From Sphingomicrobium sp. (GTDB lineage Bacteria > Pseudomonadota > Alphaproteobacteria > Sphingomonadales > Sphingomonadaceae), in contig DATCMI010000001.1 in assembly GCA_036563485.1 (NCBI GenBank), positions 1,985,501 through 2,049,500 of the forward strand: DNA of 64,000 nucleotides, written 5' to 3'. Below are positions 42,908 through 51,249 of the stretch, piece after piece. Within the stretch, counting starts at the first letter, position 1, and each line of letters begins with the position of its first letter. Under the pieces are notes generated by a model. It was not told where the DNA came from, made no database searches, and saw nothing but the letters and a program-made list of their open reading frames with translations. The position numbers were made by a program, and so were the translations under genes.

Positions 42908-44230
42908 ATGAAGCATCTGATGCTGGTCGCGTCGGCGGCCATGGTTGCGCATACCGCAGGTTTCTCGCTCACCGAAAACGAACGCCGTCTCGGCCGCCTT
43001 ATGCGCGACGCTGGTGGCCACAACGGCACCGGCGACGGTCGCCGCGAGATCGATCCCGAGCAGATCGCCGCCGATATCAAGAAGTCGCTCGAGAAAGCGA
43101 CTGACAGCGTCAAGGCGATCGCCGAGGACGCGCTCGGCAAAGCCAAGTCCGGCGAGACTCTCGGCCAGGACGCGAAGGAAAAGGCCGACGCGGCCCTCAC
43201 CGAGCTCAATGGCCTGAAGGCGCAGCTCGGCGATATCGAGCAGAAGCTCGCCCGCGGTTTCAGCCGCGACGAGCAGGGCCGGACCGCCGGCGAGCGCTTC
43301 ATCGAAGACGAAGCGTTCAAGGCGTTTGCGGCGCAGACGCGGCCGCGCGGGCGCATTGTGGTCGATGTGAAGGACATCTCGTCGCTGACGACCGACGCCG
43401 CCGGCTCGGTCGGTGCGCTGATCCAGCCCCAGCAGGCGTCGGCGCCGCCGCTGCCGCAGCGCCGGATGACCATCCGCGCGCTGCTCGCCTCGGGCAACAC
43501 GAACTCGAACCTGATCGAGTTCGACCGCGAGAAGGTGTTCACCAACAACGCGGACGTGGTCGCCGACGGCGCGACCAAGCCGCAGTCGGAAATCCAGTAC
43601 GAAGATGCGACCGCTCCGGTTCGCACGATCGCCCACTGGATGCGGGTCAACGTGCAGACGCTGGCCGATGCGCCGGCGCTGCGCTCGATCATCGACCAGC
43701 GGCTTCGCTACGGCCTGGCGTACAAGGAAGAGGTGCAGCTGCTGACCGGCTCCGGTTCCGGCCAGAACCTCAACGGCCTCGTCACGCAGGCGACCGCTTA
43801 TGCTGCTGCGGGCGGCCTCACGGCGGCCACGCCGCTGGAGGTTATCCGCCTGATGATCCTCCAGGTCGTGCTCGCCGAATTCCCGGCGAACGGCATCGTC
43901 ATGAACCCGATCGACCTTGCGGCGATCGAGCTCAGCAAGGACGGTGACGGCCGCTACCTGGTCGGCGATCCCCAGGGCACGCTCCAGCGTCGCCTGTGGG
44001 GTCTGCCGGTCGTCGAGACGCAGGCAATGGCCGTCGACAAGGCGCTCGTCGGCGCCTTCGACATGGCTGCGCAGATCTTCGATCGCCAGGACGCGACGGT
44101 CGAGGTTTCGACCGAGGACCAGGACAACTTCATCAAGAACAAGGTGACGATCCGCGCCGAAGAGCGGCTCGCGCTGGCGGTCTACCGTCCGCAGGCGCTG
44201 GTCTACGGCGACCTCGGGCGCGTCGCCTAA
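42908..44230 (+). CDS. HK97-fold major capsid protein
   Basis: 440 residues. A helical N-terminal delta/scaffold segment (EIDPEQIAADIKKSLEKATD to GDIEQKLARG), then the capsid body with VGALIQPQQ, FVLS-like beta segments, WMRVNVQTLADAPALRSII, GSGSGQNLNGL and a C-terminal DNFIKNKVTIRAEERLALAVYRP. The N-terminal MKHLMLVASAAMVAHTAG looks like a signal peptide but should be removed with the scaffold by the protease. Confidence 0.92.
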   Translation: MKHLMLVASAAMVAHTAGFSLTENERRLGRLMRDAGGHNGTGDGRREIDPEQIAADIKKSLEKATDSVKAIAEDALGKAKSGETLGQDAKEKADAALTELNGLKAQLGDIEQKLARGFSRDEQGRTAGERFIEDEAFKAFAAQTRPRGRIVVDVKDISSLTTDAAGSVGALIQPQQASAPPLPQRRMTIRALLASGNTNSNLIEFDREKVFTNNADVVADGATKPQSEIQYEDATAPVRTIAHWMRVNVQTLADAPALRSIIDQRLRYGLAYKEEVQLLTGSGSGQNLNGLVTQATAYAAAGGLTAATPLEVIRLMILQVVLAEFPANGIVMNPIDLAAIELSKDGDGRYLVGDPQGTLQRRLWGLPVVETQAMAVDKALVGAFDMAAQIFDRQDATVEVSTEDQDNFIKNKVTIRAEERLALAVYRPQALVYGDLGRVA

Positions 44231-44249
44231 GCAAGCGGCAGAATTGGGT

Positions 44250-44277
44250 GGGGCGGGCTTCGGTCCGCCCCGCTTCC
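44250..44277 (+). terminator. Hairpin after the capsid gene
   Basis: GGGGCGGGC-TTCG-GTCCGCCCC at 44250-44271, a 9-bp stem (one G-U) with a UUCG loop, followed by GCTTCC. Probably attenuates read-through so capsid exceeds downstream products. Confidence 0.65.
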
Positions 44278-44334
44278 TTTCCCCGACGAGCGGCGCTGCG
44301 GCGCCGTTCCTCCGGCAAAGGAAGGACGAAGCAG

Positions 44335-44571
44335 ATGGCGGACAAGCAGATCAAGGTGCGGCTCTTGCGGCCGCTCGACGGTCGTGAAATCGGCGAAACC
44401 GCGAGTTATCCCGAAACCGATGCGCGTCGGCTGCGCGACGCGGGCGTCGTTGAATATGCGGCCAAGGCGCAAGGCGCTACGCCGCGCAACAAGGCGGAAG
44501 GCGCCAGCCCCAGCAACAAGGCACGCCAGGCGCCGTCGAAAAAGTCGGGCGGCCGCACGCGCCGTCGCTGA
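44335..44571 (+). CDS. Small basic protein after the capsid gene
   Basis: 78 residues: KQIKVRLLRPLDGREIGE, YPETDARRLRDAGVVEY, then a Lys/Arg/Ser tail. Not recognised; position suggests a minor head protein. Start follows AAAGGAAGGA. Confidence 0.6.
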   Translation: MADKQIKVRLLRPLDGREIGETASYPETDARRLRDAGVVEYAAKAQGATPRNKAEGASPSNKARQAPSKKSGGRTRRR

Positions 44572-44629
44572 CGGACAGTTACGGACAGTTCGGCTCAACC
44601 ATGTTTGCTTTTAGAGGAGCGCGGGTCAG

Positions 44630-45043
44630 ATGACGATCCAGTTTGCGCAGTCGACGGCGCATGCCATGCTCGACGCGATCGAGACCGATATCGGCGGCTC
44701 GCCGGTGCTGTACCTGCGTTCCGGCGCGCAACCCGCGACCTGCGGCGCGGCGGACACCGGCACGCTGATTGCGACGATCGCCATGGCAGCGGATGCGTTC
44801 AGCAACGCGACGAGCTGGGCGAAAGCCATCGCCGCCACGATTTCCGACTTGTCCGCCGACAATGCCGGCACGCTCGGCCACTGGCGGATCAAGACCAGCG
44901 GCGGTGTCACCAAGCTGCAGGGATCCATCACCGCGTCCGGCGGTGGTGGCGACATGACCGTCGACAACACCAATGTTACCGCGGGGCAGCAGGTCGACGT
45001 GACCAGCTTCGCGATCAACTTCCCCTCAGCTAATCAGGGATAG
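44630..45043 (+). CDS. Phage structural protein, unknown
   Basis: 137 residues, Ala/Thr/Gly-rich and probably beta-structured (GSPVLYLRSGAQPATCG, GTLGHWRIKTSGG, VTAGQQVDVTSFAINFP). Not recognised; perhaps a head decoration or fibre-base protein. Follows AGAGGAG. Confidence 0.6.
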   Translation: MTIQFAQSTAHAMLDAIETDIGGSPVLYLRSGAQPATCGAADTGTLIATIAMAADAFSNATSWAKAIAATISDLSADNAGTLGHWRIKTSGGVTKLQGSITASGGGGDMTVDNTNVTAGQQVDVTSFAINFPSANQG

Positions 45044-45047
45044 CTGA

Positions 45048-45626
45048 GTGGCTGATACCAAAATCAGCGCACTCACAGCGGTCACATCCCCTGCTGGTAC
45101 GGACGAGCTTGCTGTAAACCAGGCCGGCACGTCGAAGAAAGCGACACTGGCGCAGATCACATCGGTTGTGGGTGGCGCTGTCCAGTATAGCGCAACGGGT
45201 TCGGCTATTGGCCCTGCAATCGCTGATTACTTCACGTCCACCTTGTCGCTCGACGCCTCTAGCACTTACGAGGTTGAGGTTTGGGCCTATTTCGCCAAAA
45301 CTACGGCGGGCGCGGTAACTTGGACGTGGGCGCTTAGCTCGGCCTGCATTGCGCTGCATAGTTCCTACGAAAGCACGCCGGTTACCGGCTTCACGACGAC
45401 GACGATCACGGGCACGCCACTATTCGCGGAAGCGACCAACGAAAGCGCGACGACGATAGCCCATGCGCCTAGCGGCTCGCTGACAACTGCGGTGCGTCAT
45501 TCGTTCAAGTTCTACGTTAAGCTGCGCACGAACGCCGCCACGACGTTGCAACTGCGCGTAACGAACAGTGCGGGCACAGTCACCCCGCAGCAGGGCAGCT
45601 ATATGCGCGCAACTAAAATCATCTAA
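45048..45626 (+). CDS. Fibre-like structural protein
   Basis: 192 residues. The N-terminus DTKISALTAVTSPAGTDELAV is a common attachment segment of phage fibres; the rest is Thr/Ser-rich beta sequence ending GSYMRATKII. Resembles head or tail fibre proteins. GTG start 45048. Unusual place, between capsid and connector genes. Confidence 0.62.
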   Translation: MADTKISALTAVTSPAGTDELAVNQAGTSKKATLAQITSVVGGAVQYSATGSAIGPAIADYFTSTLSLDASSTYEVEVWAYFAKTTAGAVTWTWALSSACIALHSSYESTPVTGFTTTTITGTPLFAEATNESATTIAHAPSGSLTTAVRHSFKFYVKLRTNAATTLQLRVTNSAGTVTPQQGSYMRATKII

Positions 45627-45631
45627 GCCAC

Positions 45632-47305
45632 ATGGCCGACAAATATCTCCTAGAGGACGGCAGCGGCGGCTACACCCTGGAGGATGGTAGCGGCTATTAC
45701 CTGCTTGAAAACGCATTCACCGACAATTTCGATGACAACAGCCGCGACACGTCCAAGTGGAACCTTGGGCTAACCGGCTGGACCGGGATCACCAACAACG
45801 GGATCAGCGAGACCAACGGCAGGGTTGAAGTCCTCCCGCCTGCTGGCACCACGGACGGCGGCGGCGGTTACGAGAGTGTCAATAGCTACGACATAACCGG
45901 CGGCAGCATCTATTTGAACGTGCAGGCGTCGGGCACGCTAAGCATCGGGCAAGAAGTTCATTTTGGCTTCCGTTCCGCGTCAGACGGATATTTCATCTTC
46001 CGCGACAACACGACGCTCTATCTTTATCGCCGTGTTGCCGGTGCGAACACATCGGTCGGATCAGTCGCATATTCCGCCACCACGCACCGCTGGTGGCGTC
46101 TTAGGCACAACAGTGCGGACGATACGGTCCATCTTGAGACCGCGACCAGCACTGCCGCTAACCCACCTGCTTCGGGCGACTGGACAAGCCGCGCCTCGGA
46201 GACGTGGAACGCCAGTGTTCCCAAGACCAACAAGATCAGCTTCGGCAGTTCGAACTGGCAGAATGTCGCCACACCCAGGACAATCTACTTCGACGACTTC
46301 AACACTGCTTTTGCCACTAGCTCTCCAGCAAACATAACAGCGACAGCGAGCCCATCGCTATCAACCTTCCTGAGCACATCAGCCGCAAAAGCTCTTGTCG
46401 AGGGTGTTGGCGCGGGAACGATCAACAGCTTCGGCTCGTCGGGCTTGGGCAAGGCGCGCGTCAAAGCCGCCGCATCTGTGGCTCCGAGGCCGTTCACGGC
46501 ATCCGCCGCGGGCGTGGTCCGGGTCAAGGGTGCTGGTTCGGTATCGTTGTCGCCGTTCATTTCAGCGGCTGCTGCGCGAGCTGTTATCGAGGGCGTCGGG
46601 TCGGGAACGCTCAACACCTTCGGGTTGAGCGCCGCCGGACGAGCTCGGGTCAAGGCCACGGCCGCTCCGGCGCTTGGGGCCCTGGACGGCGCGGCGACCG
46701 CATCGTCGCCGGTGCGGGGAACGGCCAACATTGCGGTCAGCTCCTTCCTCTCCGCGTCGGCGGCGGCGGTCCTGGTCGAAGGCGCGGGCTCAGGAGCGCT
46801 GAACGCGTTCGCCAGCGCGGCGGCGGTCAGGATCAGGATCTCGGCGGCTGCAGCGGCTTCGCTGCAGGCGTTCACGACGACCGGCACCGCGGACGTGGTG
46901 CAGTCGGGAATTTCGGCTTCGGCATCGCCGGTGCTCGCACCATTTGCGAGCGCGGCGGCCATGCGAGCGCTGGTTGAGGGTGTTGGCGGCGGCGCACTCA
47001 ATCCGTTCGCCGCCGCTGCTTCAGCGCGAGTCCGCGCCGGCGCGAATGCGGTGGCGATCCTTGATGGATTTTCCACGGCAGCGAGCGCGCGAGTGCGGAT
47101 CGGCGCCTCGGCCTCGATCGAGATCGGCGAAGTCACCGCCGTGTCGGCGCTCCGCAAGTTGGTGCCGACCCCGGTGCCGGCAAGGCGCGTCGGAATGGCC
47201 GCCGCGGAAGAGCGGGGCGCCCTGGTGGAGGCGGAGAGCCGGGTCGGCGCGGCAGCGCGGGCGGCGCGGTCATTATCAGTTTCACGGGCGAGGAGGGCAG
47301 CATGA
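45632..47305 (+). CDS. Fibre-like protein with 21-residue repeats
   Basis: 557 residues. N-terminus has two LEDGSG units, then a lectin-like beta domain of about 200 residues (FDDNSRDTSKWNLG, VHFGFRSASDGYFIF, WWRLRHNSADDTVHLE), then about thirteen tandem 21-residue repeats from residue 233, and a Arg/Ala-rich end. Likely a surface fibre or carbohydrate-binding appendage; the target is unknown. ATG 45632. Confidence 0.65.
   Translation: MADKYLLEDGSGGYTLEDGSGYYLLENAFTDNFDDNSRDTSKWNLGLTGWTGITNNGISETNGRVEVLPPAGTTDGGGGYESVNSYDITGGSIYLNVQASGTLSIGQEVHFGFRSASDGYFIFRDNTTLYLYRRVAGANTSVGSVAYSATTHRWWRLRHNSADDTVHLETATSTAANPPASGDWTSRASETWNASVPKTNKISFGSSNWQNVATPRTIYFDDFNTAFATSSPANITATASPSLSTFLSTSAAKALVEGVGAGTINSFGSSGLGKARVKAAASVAPRPFTASAAGVVRVKGAGSVSLSPFISAAAARAVIEGVGSGTLNTFGLSAAGRARVKATAAPALGALDGAATASSPVRGTANIAVSSFLSASAAAVLVEGAGSGALNAFASAAAVRIRISAAAAASLQAFTTTGTADVVQSGISASASPVLAPFASAAAMRALVEGVGGGALNPFAAAASARVRAGANAVAILDGFSTAASARVRIGASASIEIGEVTAVSALRKLVPTPVPARRVGMAAAEERGALVEAESRVGAAARAARSLSVSRARRAA
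46328..47153 (+). repeat. Thirteen 63-bp coding repeats
   Basis: Tandem units of 21 residues, e.g. ALVEGVGAGTINSFGSSGLGK and VRVKGAGSVSLSPFISAAAA; consensus roughly [AV]-x-V-x-G-x-G-S-x-x-L-x-x-F-x-S-A-A-A. One unit has a 3-residue insertion. Regular length suggests a repetitive beta or collagen-like shaft. Confidence 0.7.
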
Positions 47306-48096
47306 TCATCTGGCCTCCAAAGGGTCCGGGCGAGGTCGCCGACTTCGCGTTCGACTTTGTGCGGGTCCTGCAAGACGACGAGACGCTTTCGGGCCGCACC
47401 GTCGTGGCCGAGGGCGTGACCCGCGACAGCGACGCGATTGACGCCAGCCAGGTCAAGGTCTGGCTGAGCGGCGGAACGGCGGGGACGGTGGCGAAGGTCG
47501 TCGTTACGGTTACGACCAGCGGCGGGCGGACCTATTCCGAGGTCGCGGTGCTGGAGATCGGCGGCGAGGCGGTGAGCCTTGCCCAGGCCAAAGCCTGGCT
47601 GCGGGTTGAGAGCGAGGATGAAGATGCGCTGATCTCCGGCTTGGTGCGGGCGGCGGTGCGGCATATCGAGAGGGCAACCGGCAAGAAGCTGGTGCAGCGG
47701 ATCGTCAGCCAGGTTGCGGCGGGCTTTCCAAGCCGCGGACTGCGGCTGTGGTACGGGCCCGCTGCCGAGATGCTGAGCGTCGATTATGACGATGGCGCGG
47801 GCGCTGCACAGGTGCTGACGGACTTTCGCCTCGTCGAAGGCGCCGGCGCGCAGCTGCTTCCGGCGTACAATTCGGCGTGGCCTTCGGCTGCCGCCGGTGC
47901 TGGATCGGTTCGGCTGCAATATGTCGCCGGGTACGACCCGACCGAGCTGCCGCCGGAGCTGACCCAGGCGGCGCTGATGCTGGTCGCGCACTGGTACATG
48001 AACCGCGAGGCGGTCAATGTTGGCAACATCACGACCGAGCTGCCGCTGGGCGTCGAGGCGTTGATCGAGCCGTTTCGGCCGATCGGATTGGGTTGA
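47302..48096 (+). CDS. Fibre/tail-adaptor fused to gp6-like head-tail connector
   Basis: 264 residues. The first 90 (IIWPPKGPGEVADFAFDF, TYSEVAVLEIG) form a small beta domain of the fibre-tail adaptor type; the rest is a gp6-like connector: VSLAQAKAWLRVESEDEDALI, AAVRHIERATGK, LTQAALMLVAHWYMNREAV. The fusion matches its place between fibre genes and connector genes. Confidence 0.75.
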   Translation: MIIWPPKGPGEVADFAFDFVRVLQDDETLSGRTVVAEGVTRDSDAIDASQVKVWLSGGTAGTVAKVVVTVTTSGGRTYSEVAVLEIGGEAVSLAQAKAWLRVESEDEDALISGLVRAAVRHIERATGKKLVQRIVSQVAAGFPSRGLRLWYGPAAEMLSVDYDDGAGAAQVLTDFRLVEGAGAQLLPAYNSAWPSAAAGAGSVRLQYVAGYDPTELPPELTQAALMLVAHWYMNREAVNVGNITTELPLGVEALIEPFRPIGLG

Positions 48097-48431
48097 TGCC
48101 GCTGAACCTGAATATCGGCGCTCTGGACCGACGGGTGACCATCGTCCGGGACGGCGCACCGACCGAAGATAGCTGGGGCCAGTCGGTTCCCGGCGCGGCA
48201 AGCGAGGTCACGCGTTGGGCGGCCGTCAAGCCAGCACCGGGCACCGAACGATTCCAGAATGCGGAGAATGCCGCATCGGCGCCGATGCACTTCTTTTTCC
48301 GGTGGAGCGCGGGGCTGGTGGAGCCGACGGACCGGCTCCGCTTCGACGGACACGACTTCGAAGTAGTCACTCCGCCGGAGGAGATCGGGCGCCGTGAATT
48401 CCTCCGGGTCCAGGCTGTGGCGAAGGTCTGA
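48096..48431 (+). CDS. Head-tail joining (head closure) protein
   Basis: 111 residues. GALDRRVTIVRDGAPTEDSWGQ and RLRFDGHDFEVVTPPEEIG match the head-closure/head-tail adaptor family. Start shares a base with the preceding stop (TGATG). Confidence 0.82.
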   Translation: MPLNLNIGALDRRVTIVRDGAPTEDSWGQSVPGAASEVTRWAAVKPAPGTERFQNAENAASAPMHFFFRWSAGLVEPTDRLRFDGHDFEVVTPPEEIGRREFLRVQAVAKV

Positions 48432-48434
48432 ACG

Positions 48435-48977
48435 ATGGCCCGAAAGCGCTTCGGCGGTTCGAACCGCATCCATGTCGGGCGGGCGCAGCTCCAAGGGTTC
48501 GACGAACTGGCGGCCGCCCTCGCGTCCTTGTCGCGGGGTGTCGAACGCAATGTGTTGAAGCGGGCGGGGGTGCGGGCGATGGGCATCGTTGTCGAACGCG
48601 CGCAGTCACTCGTCCCCGTGCGAACGGGCGCCCTTCGCGGCAGCATCATGATCGAAACGAAAACGTTGCGCGACGCCGGTTTTCGGGCGGCCTGGGCGCA
48701 AGCCAAGCGCGAAGGCCGCTCGACCCGAGGCATTCGGGCGGAGAAGGGCGCGAAAGGTTCGGTGCGGGTGCAGGTGGTTGCCGGCGGGCAGGGCGCCCGC
48801 CATGCAACCCTGATCGAATTCGGCACGAGCAAGATGGCGGCCCGACCGTTCCTGCGGCCAGCGTTCGACAACACAAGCAACATGGTGCTGTCGTCGCTTT
48901 ACGACGCGCTGGGAACCGAGATCGACAAAGCGGTGAAGCGGCGGGACCGCCGAGCGGCAGCGAAGTCGCGCGGCTAA
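48435..48977 (+). CDS. HK97 gp10-like tail-completion protein
   Basis: 180 residues. LQGFDELAAALASLSRGV, AQSLVPVRTGALRGSI and HATLIEFGTSKMAARPFLRPAF are the gp10 family signatures. Connects head and tail. Confidence 0.88.
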   Translation: MARKRFGGSNRIHVGRAQLQGFDELAAALASLSRGVERNVLKRAGVRAMGIVVERAQSLVPVRTGALRGSIMIETKTLRDAGFRAAWAQAKREGRSTRGIRAEKGAKGSVRVQVVAGGQGARHATLIEFGTSKMAARPFLRPAFDNTSNMVLSSLYDALGTEIDKAVKRRDRRAAAKSRG

Positions 48978-48978
48978 A

Positions 48979-49392
48979 ATGCACCTTGGCGAGGCCTTGA
49001 TCGCACGGCTGAAGGCCGATGCGGGGGTGCAGGCCCTGGCCGGCAGCCGGATCTTTTGGGTCGCGAGACCGCAGAAGGGTCCGGGCAATCAGCTGCCGGC
49101 AGTGGTCTTGCAAGTCATCAGCGGAGATCGGCCGCAACATCTCGACGGGTTCGAGGACATGGCAACGGCCCAGGTGCAAGCGAACAGCTTCGCCCGCGAA
49201 TATGGGGAGTCGCGGATCCTTGCCGAGGCGGTGAGCGGCGCACTCGTCGATGAAGCCCAGGTCGACGACATCGTCTTCTGGCGCGGCGACGTCGGCGAAC
49301 CGCGCGACCTTGGCGAGCAGACGGACGACGGTTTCATTTTCCACGCCGCCGTCGAGGTGACGGTGCGCTGGGGCCGGGCCGAGGCGGCCTAA
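48979..49392 (+). CDS. DUF3168 tail-terminator protein
   Basis: 137 residues. LGEALIARLKADAGVQALAG, ARPQKGPGNQLPAVVLQVI and the final EVTVRWG match DUF3168, the tail-terminator family that caps the tail tube. Confidence 0.83.
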   Translation: MHLGEALIARLKADAGVQALAGSRIFWVARPQKGPGNQLPAVVLQVISGDRPQHLDGFEDMATAQVQANSFAREYGESRILAEAVSGALVDEAQVDDIVFWRGDVGEPRDLGEQTDDGFIFHAAVEVTVRWGRAEAA

Positions 49393-49407
49393 TCAAAGGA
49401 GAAGGAC

Positions 49408-49848
49408 ATGGCGGACGACCAACTCGCCGGAACCGGCCATCGCGGCCAGTTCTGGCTCGACAATGCAAGCGGAACGCTGACCCGCCTCGGGCAGGTGGTC
49501 AGCTTCAACATCCCGACGGCCGAGCGGGACGAGGTCGAGACGACCCACCTCGACAGCGACGCAAAGGAGTTTGCGCCGGGGCTGATCGACTTCGGGACAT
49601 TCGAAGTCGTGCTGAACTTCCGTCCAGGTTCCGACACGGACGAGCTGCTCGAGGACGCCGCGTCGGATGAAGGCGTGCGCGAATTCAAGGCGGTGGTGCC
49701 GATCCGGGGCGAGCTGGCCAAGGATTATACCGGCACCGGATTCGTCCGCGGCTATGAGCGCGGCGACATCACGCCCGACGGCAAGATGGAAGCGACGGTG
49801 ACCATTCGGGTGACCGGCGCAGTGACGGGCGCTGCCCATGCGGCCTGA
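49408..49848 (+). CDS. Major tail tube protein
   Basis: 146 residues. GQVVSFNIPTAERDEVETTHLDSD, GLIDFGTFEVVLNF and TGFVRGYERGDITPDGKMEATVTI follow the siphovirus tail-tube pattern. Starts after AAAGGAGAAGG, a strong site suited to a high-copy protein. Confidence 0.85.
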   Translation: MADDQLAGTGHRGQFWLDNASGTLTRLGQVVSFNIPTAERDEVETTHLDSDAKEFAPGLIDFGTFEVVLNFRPGSDTDELLEDAASDEGVREFKAVVPIRGELAKDYTGTGFVRGYERGDITPDGKMEATVTIRVTGAVTGAAHAA

Positions 49849-50281
49849 AGCCAAAACCTTCCGGACGAAGGCGGGCAAGGAATATGTCTTCCTGTTTTCG
49901 TTCGCCGGCATCGTTGCAGCGGAGGACGCTGCAAATGCTTCGTTCAGCGACCTGATCGCTGGCGCGGCCAACAGCCGCGTCGGCTATCTGGCGGCACTGA
50001 TCTACGGCGGGCTGAAAGCCTGCCAACCCGAGCTGACGCTGGCCGACGTCTGGGAGCTGATGCAAAGTGAGGACGGCACAGCGCTCGGCGCGGCGATGTG
50101 GCCGGCGATCGAGGCGGCGATGCCGCGCCGGACGGGCGAAAACCCTCAGAAGGCGGGGAGTGGGACTGGTTCGCGCTCCTCGCCGTCTGGTGCGAAGAAG
50201 AGCTCGGGCCGCAGGACTTCTGGCGGGAAAGCCCGCGCAGCTTCGCCGTCATCGTCGAAGCGACAAGGCGAGGAAAGCTAG
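49838..50281 (+). CDS. Tail assembly chaperone (gpG-like)
   Basis: 147 residues. The first 95 (RTKAGKEYVFLFSFAGIVAAEDAA, LIYGGLKACQPELTLADV) resemble GTA-type tail chaperones. After NPQKAGSG the sequence turns into low-complexity Ser/Gly/Lys, while the -1 frame continues with folded sequence, as expected where ribosomes shift frame. Overlaps the tail tube gene by 11 bases. Confidence 0.72.
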   Translation: MRPEAKTFRTKAGKEYVFLFSFAGIVAAEDAANASFSDLIAGAANSRVGYLAALIYGGLKACQPELTLADVWELMQSEDGTALGAAMWPAIEAAMPRRTGENPQKAGSGTGSRSSPSGAKKSSGRRTSGGKARAASPSSSKRQGEES

Positions 50282-50451
50282 AACGGACGATCGTCGCGGC
50301 GCACCAACGCGAGGTGTTCCGGCGCATGGACAAGCTGAAAGGAAGCCCGGAGCCCTATCTCCGCAAGCTCCGCAAGCCGAAACGGCGTTCCGACCAGAGC
50401 CGCGAGTTGGCGAAGATGTTCGACCGAATGATCGAGCGGCAGCGGGGTTAG
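50098..50451 (+). CDS. Tail assembly chaperone extension (gpT-like, -1 frame)
   Basis: Up to 117 residues in the -1 frame of the preceding gene. Folded-looking sequence begins at EWDWFALLAVWCEEELGP and runs to RRMDKLKGSPEPYLRKLRK. Most likely made as a frameshift fusion; a GTG at 50098 also allows separate translation. The stretch GAAAACCC at about 50137-50144 is a candidate slip site but not a textbook heptamer. Confidence 0.6.
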   Translation: MAGDRGGDAAPDGRKPSEGGEWDWFALLAVWCEEELGPQDFWRESPRSFAVIVEATRRGKLERTIVAAHQREVFRRMDKLKGSPEPYLRKLRKPKRRSDQSRELAKMFDRMIERQRG

Positions 50452-50999
50452 GGGGCAGGATGAAGGGCGATCGAGGCCTTCAAGGAACAATTGCCGATAC
50501 CCGCCCAATTTGGCACGCCGTCGCTGGTCCATGTCGCCTGGCACCTGCGGAGATGAGGCTGGATGAGACTCCCCAACCGGCCGGCAAAAATGAATTGCTT
50601 TAGCCCGTTCATTTGGACTTTTTCGCAAGCGACCAACCCTTCCGGCGGGTCAGACGGATACCTCCTCTTGCAGTACAGCTTCATCACTTCGGCCTGTTCT
50701 GCGAGCAAATTGCTGTCGGCGGATCCGTGAAGCTCTCGGTATGAATCTTGTTGGTTCCTCGAACACGCGCCCGCCATCTGATAGTCTGTTTGGCCTCTCG
50801 GGTCGGTGTAGCGCCGTAAGCAAAGACCGAGAGCCCGCCGCAAATCCGGTGGCGCGTCTCGATAGATACGTTGCCAGTCGGCCCGGCCTTCGCGCTGATT
50901 GCGCTCGCATGCCGCTTGCATCTGGAAGTCGTCAGGCCACCGAGAGACGCAGTGCGGGCTTGCCGACACCAATAGTCCGCCGAGAATTACTCCGAACAT
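50448..50999 (-). CDS. Secreted cysteine-repeat protein (accessory gene)
   Basis: 183 residues. A hydrophobic N-terminus MFGVILGGLLVSAS suggests export. Four cysteine pairs (C17/C31, C60/C79, C110/C125, C153/C171) alternate two forms: C-x3-[WY]-P with 13-14 residues between cysteines and C-x3-[WY]-T with 17-18. The same two-repeat unit forms the C-terminal part of the protein at 26790-27506. Function unknown; probably disulphide-stabilised in the periplasm. Confidence 0.68.
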   Translation of the reverse strand: MFGVILGGLLVSASPHCVSRWPDDFQMQAACERNQREGRADWQRIYRDAPPDLRRALGLCLRRYTDPRGQTDYQMAGACSRNQQDSYRELHGSADSNLLAEQAEVMKLYCKRRYPSDPPEGLVACEKVQMNGLKQFIFAGRLGSLIQPHLRRCQATWTSDGVPNWAGIGNCSLKASIALHPAP

Positions 51000-51133
51000 C
51001 GCATACCCTTCCTGACCAAGCGTCGGATGGCCTCGGTTCTTGATGGGATCACGGACTGCTCGCGACGCCAGTCGTCAACGAGACGGAGAAATTCCTCGTC
51101 AACTCGCATGATTAGTCGGCGGTCCTGTGGCAT
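50987..51133 (-). CDS. Small ribbon-helix-helix protein
   Basis: 48 residues: RRLIMRVDEEFLRLVDDWRR then PSRTEAIRRLVRKGM, the strand-helix-helix layout of RHH regulators. Start ATG 51133; an upstream in-frame ATG (51238) adds unrelated residues. Overlaps the cysteine-repeat gene by 13 bases and may regulate the cassette. Confidence 0.62.
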   Translation of the reverse strand: MPQDRRLIMRVDEEFLRLVDDWRREQSVIPSRTEAIRRLVRKGMRCSE

Positions 51134-51159
51134 CGCGACAAAGGGTGAATGCTGGCTTG

Positions 51160-51189
51160 TTGACGCGCAAGGTGCATTGTGCGTACAAA
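51160..51189 (+). promoter_or_regulatory. Rightward promoter of the accessory cassette
   Basis: TTGACG (51160-51165), 18-base spacer, TACAAA (51184-51189), about 60 bases before the next rightward gene. Near-consensus sigma-70 elements in the gap between two divergent genes. Confidence 0.55.
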
Positions 51190-51249
51190 AGACAGGCCGA
51201 AGCGAAGCGGTAACTTCGCCCCGGCCCTGACCCAGCAACGGAGGTTCCC

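Noticed and set aside
42908-42970. Signal peptide on the capsid protein
   Set aside because: The rest is a clear HK97 capsid; the hydrophobic start belongs to the scaffold segment that the protease removes.
46328-47153. Regular repeats considered as a CRISPR array
   Set aside because: Units are contiguous, coding, diverged and without unique spacers.
46285-48201. 638-residue minus-strand frame opposite the repeat protein and connector
   Set aside because: It mirrors the repeats and the connector gene, which are recognised on the plus strand.
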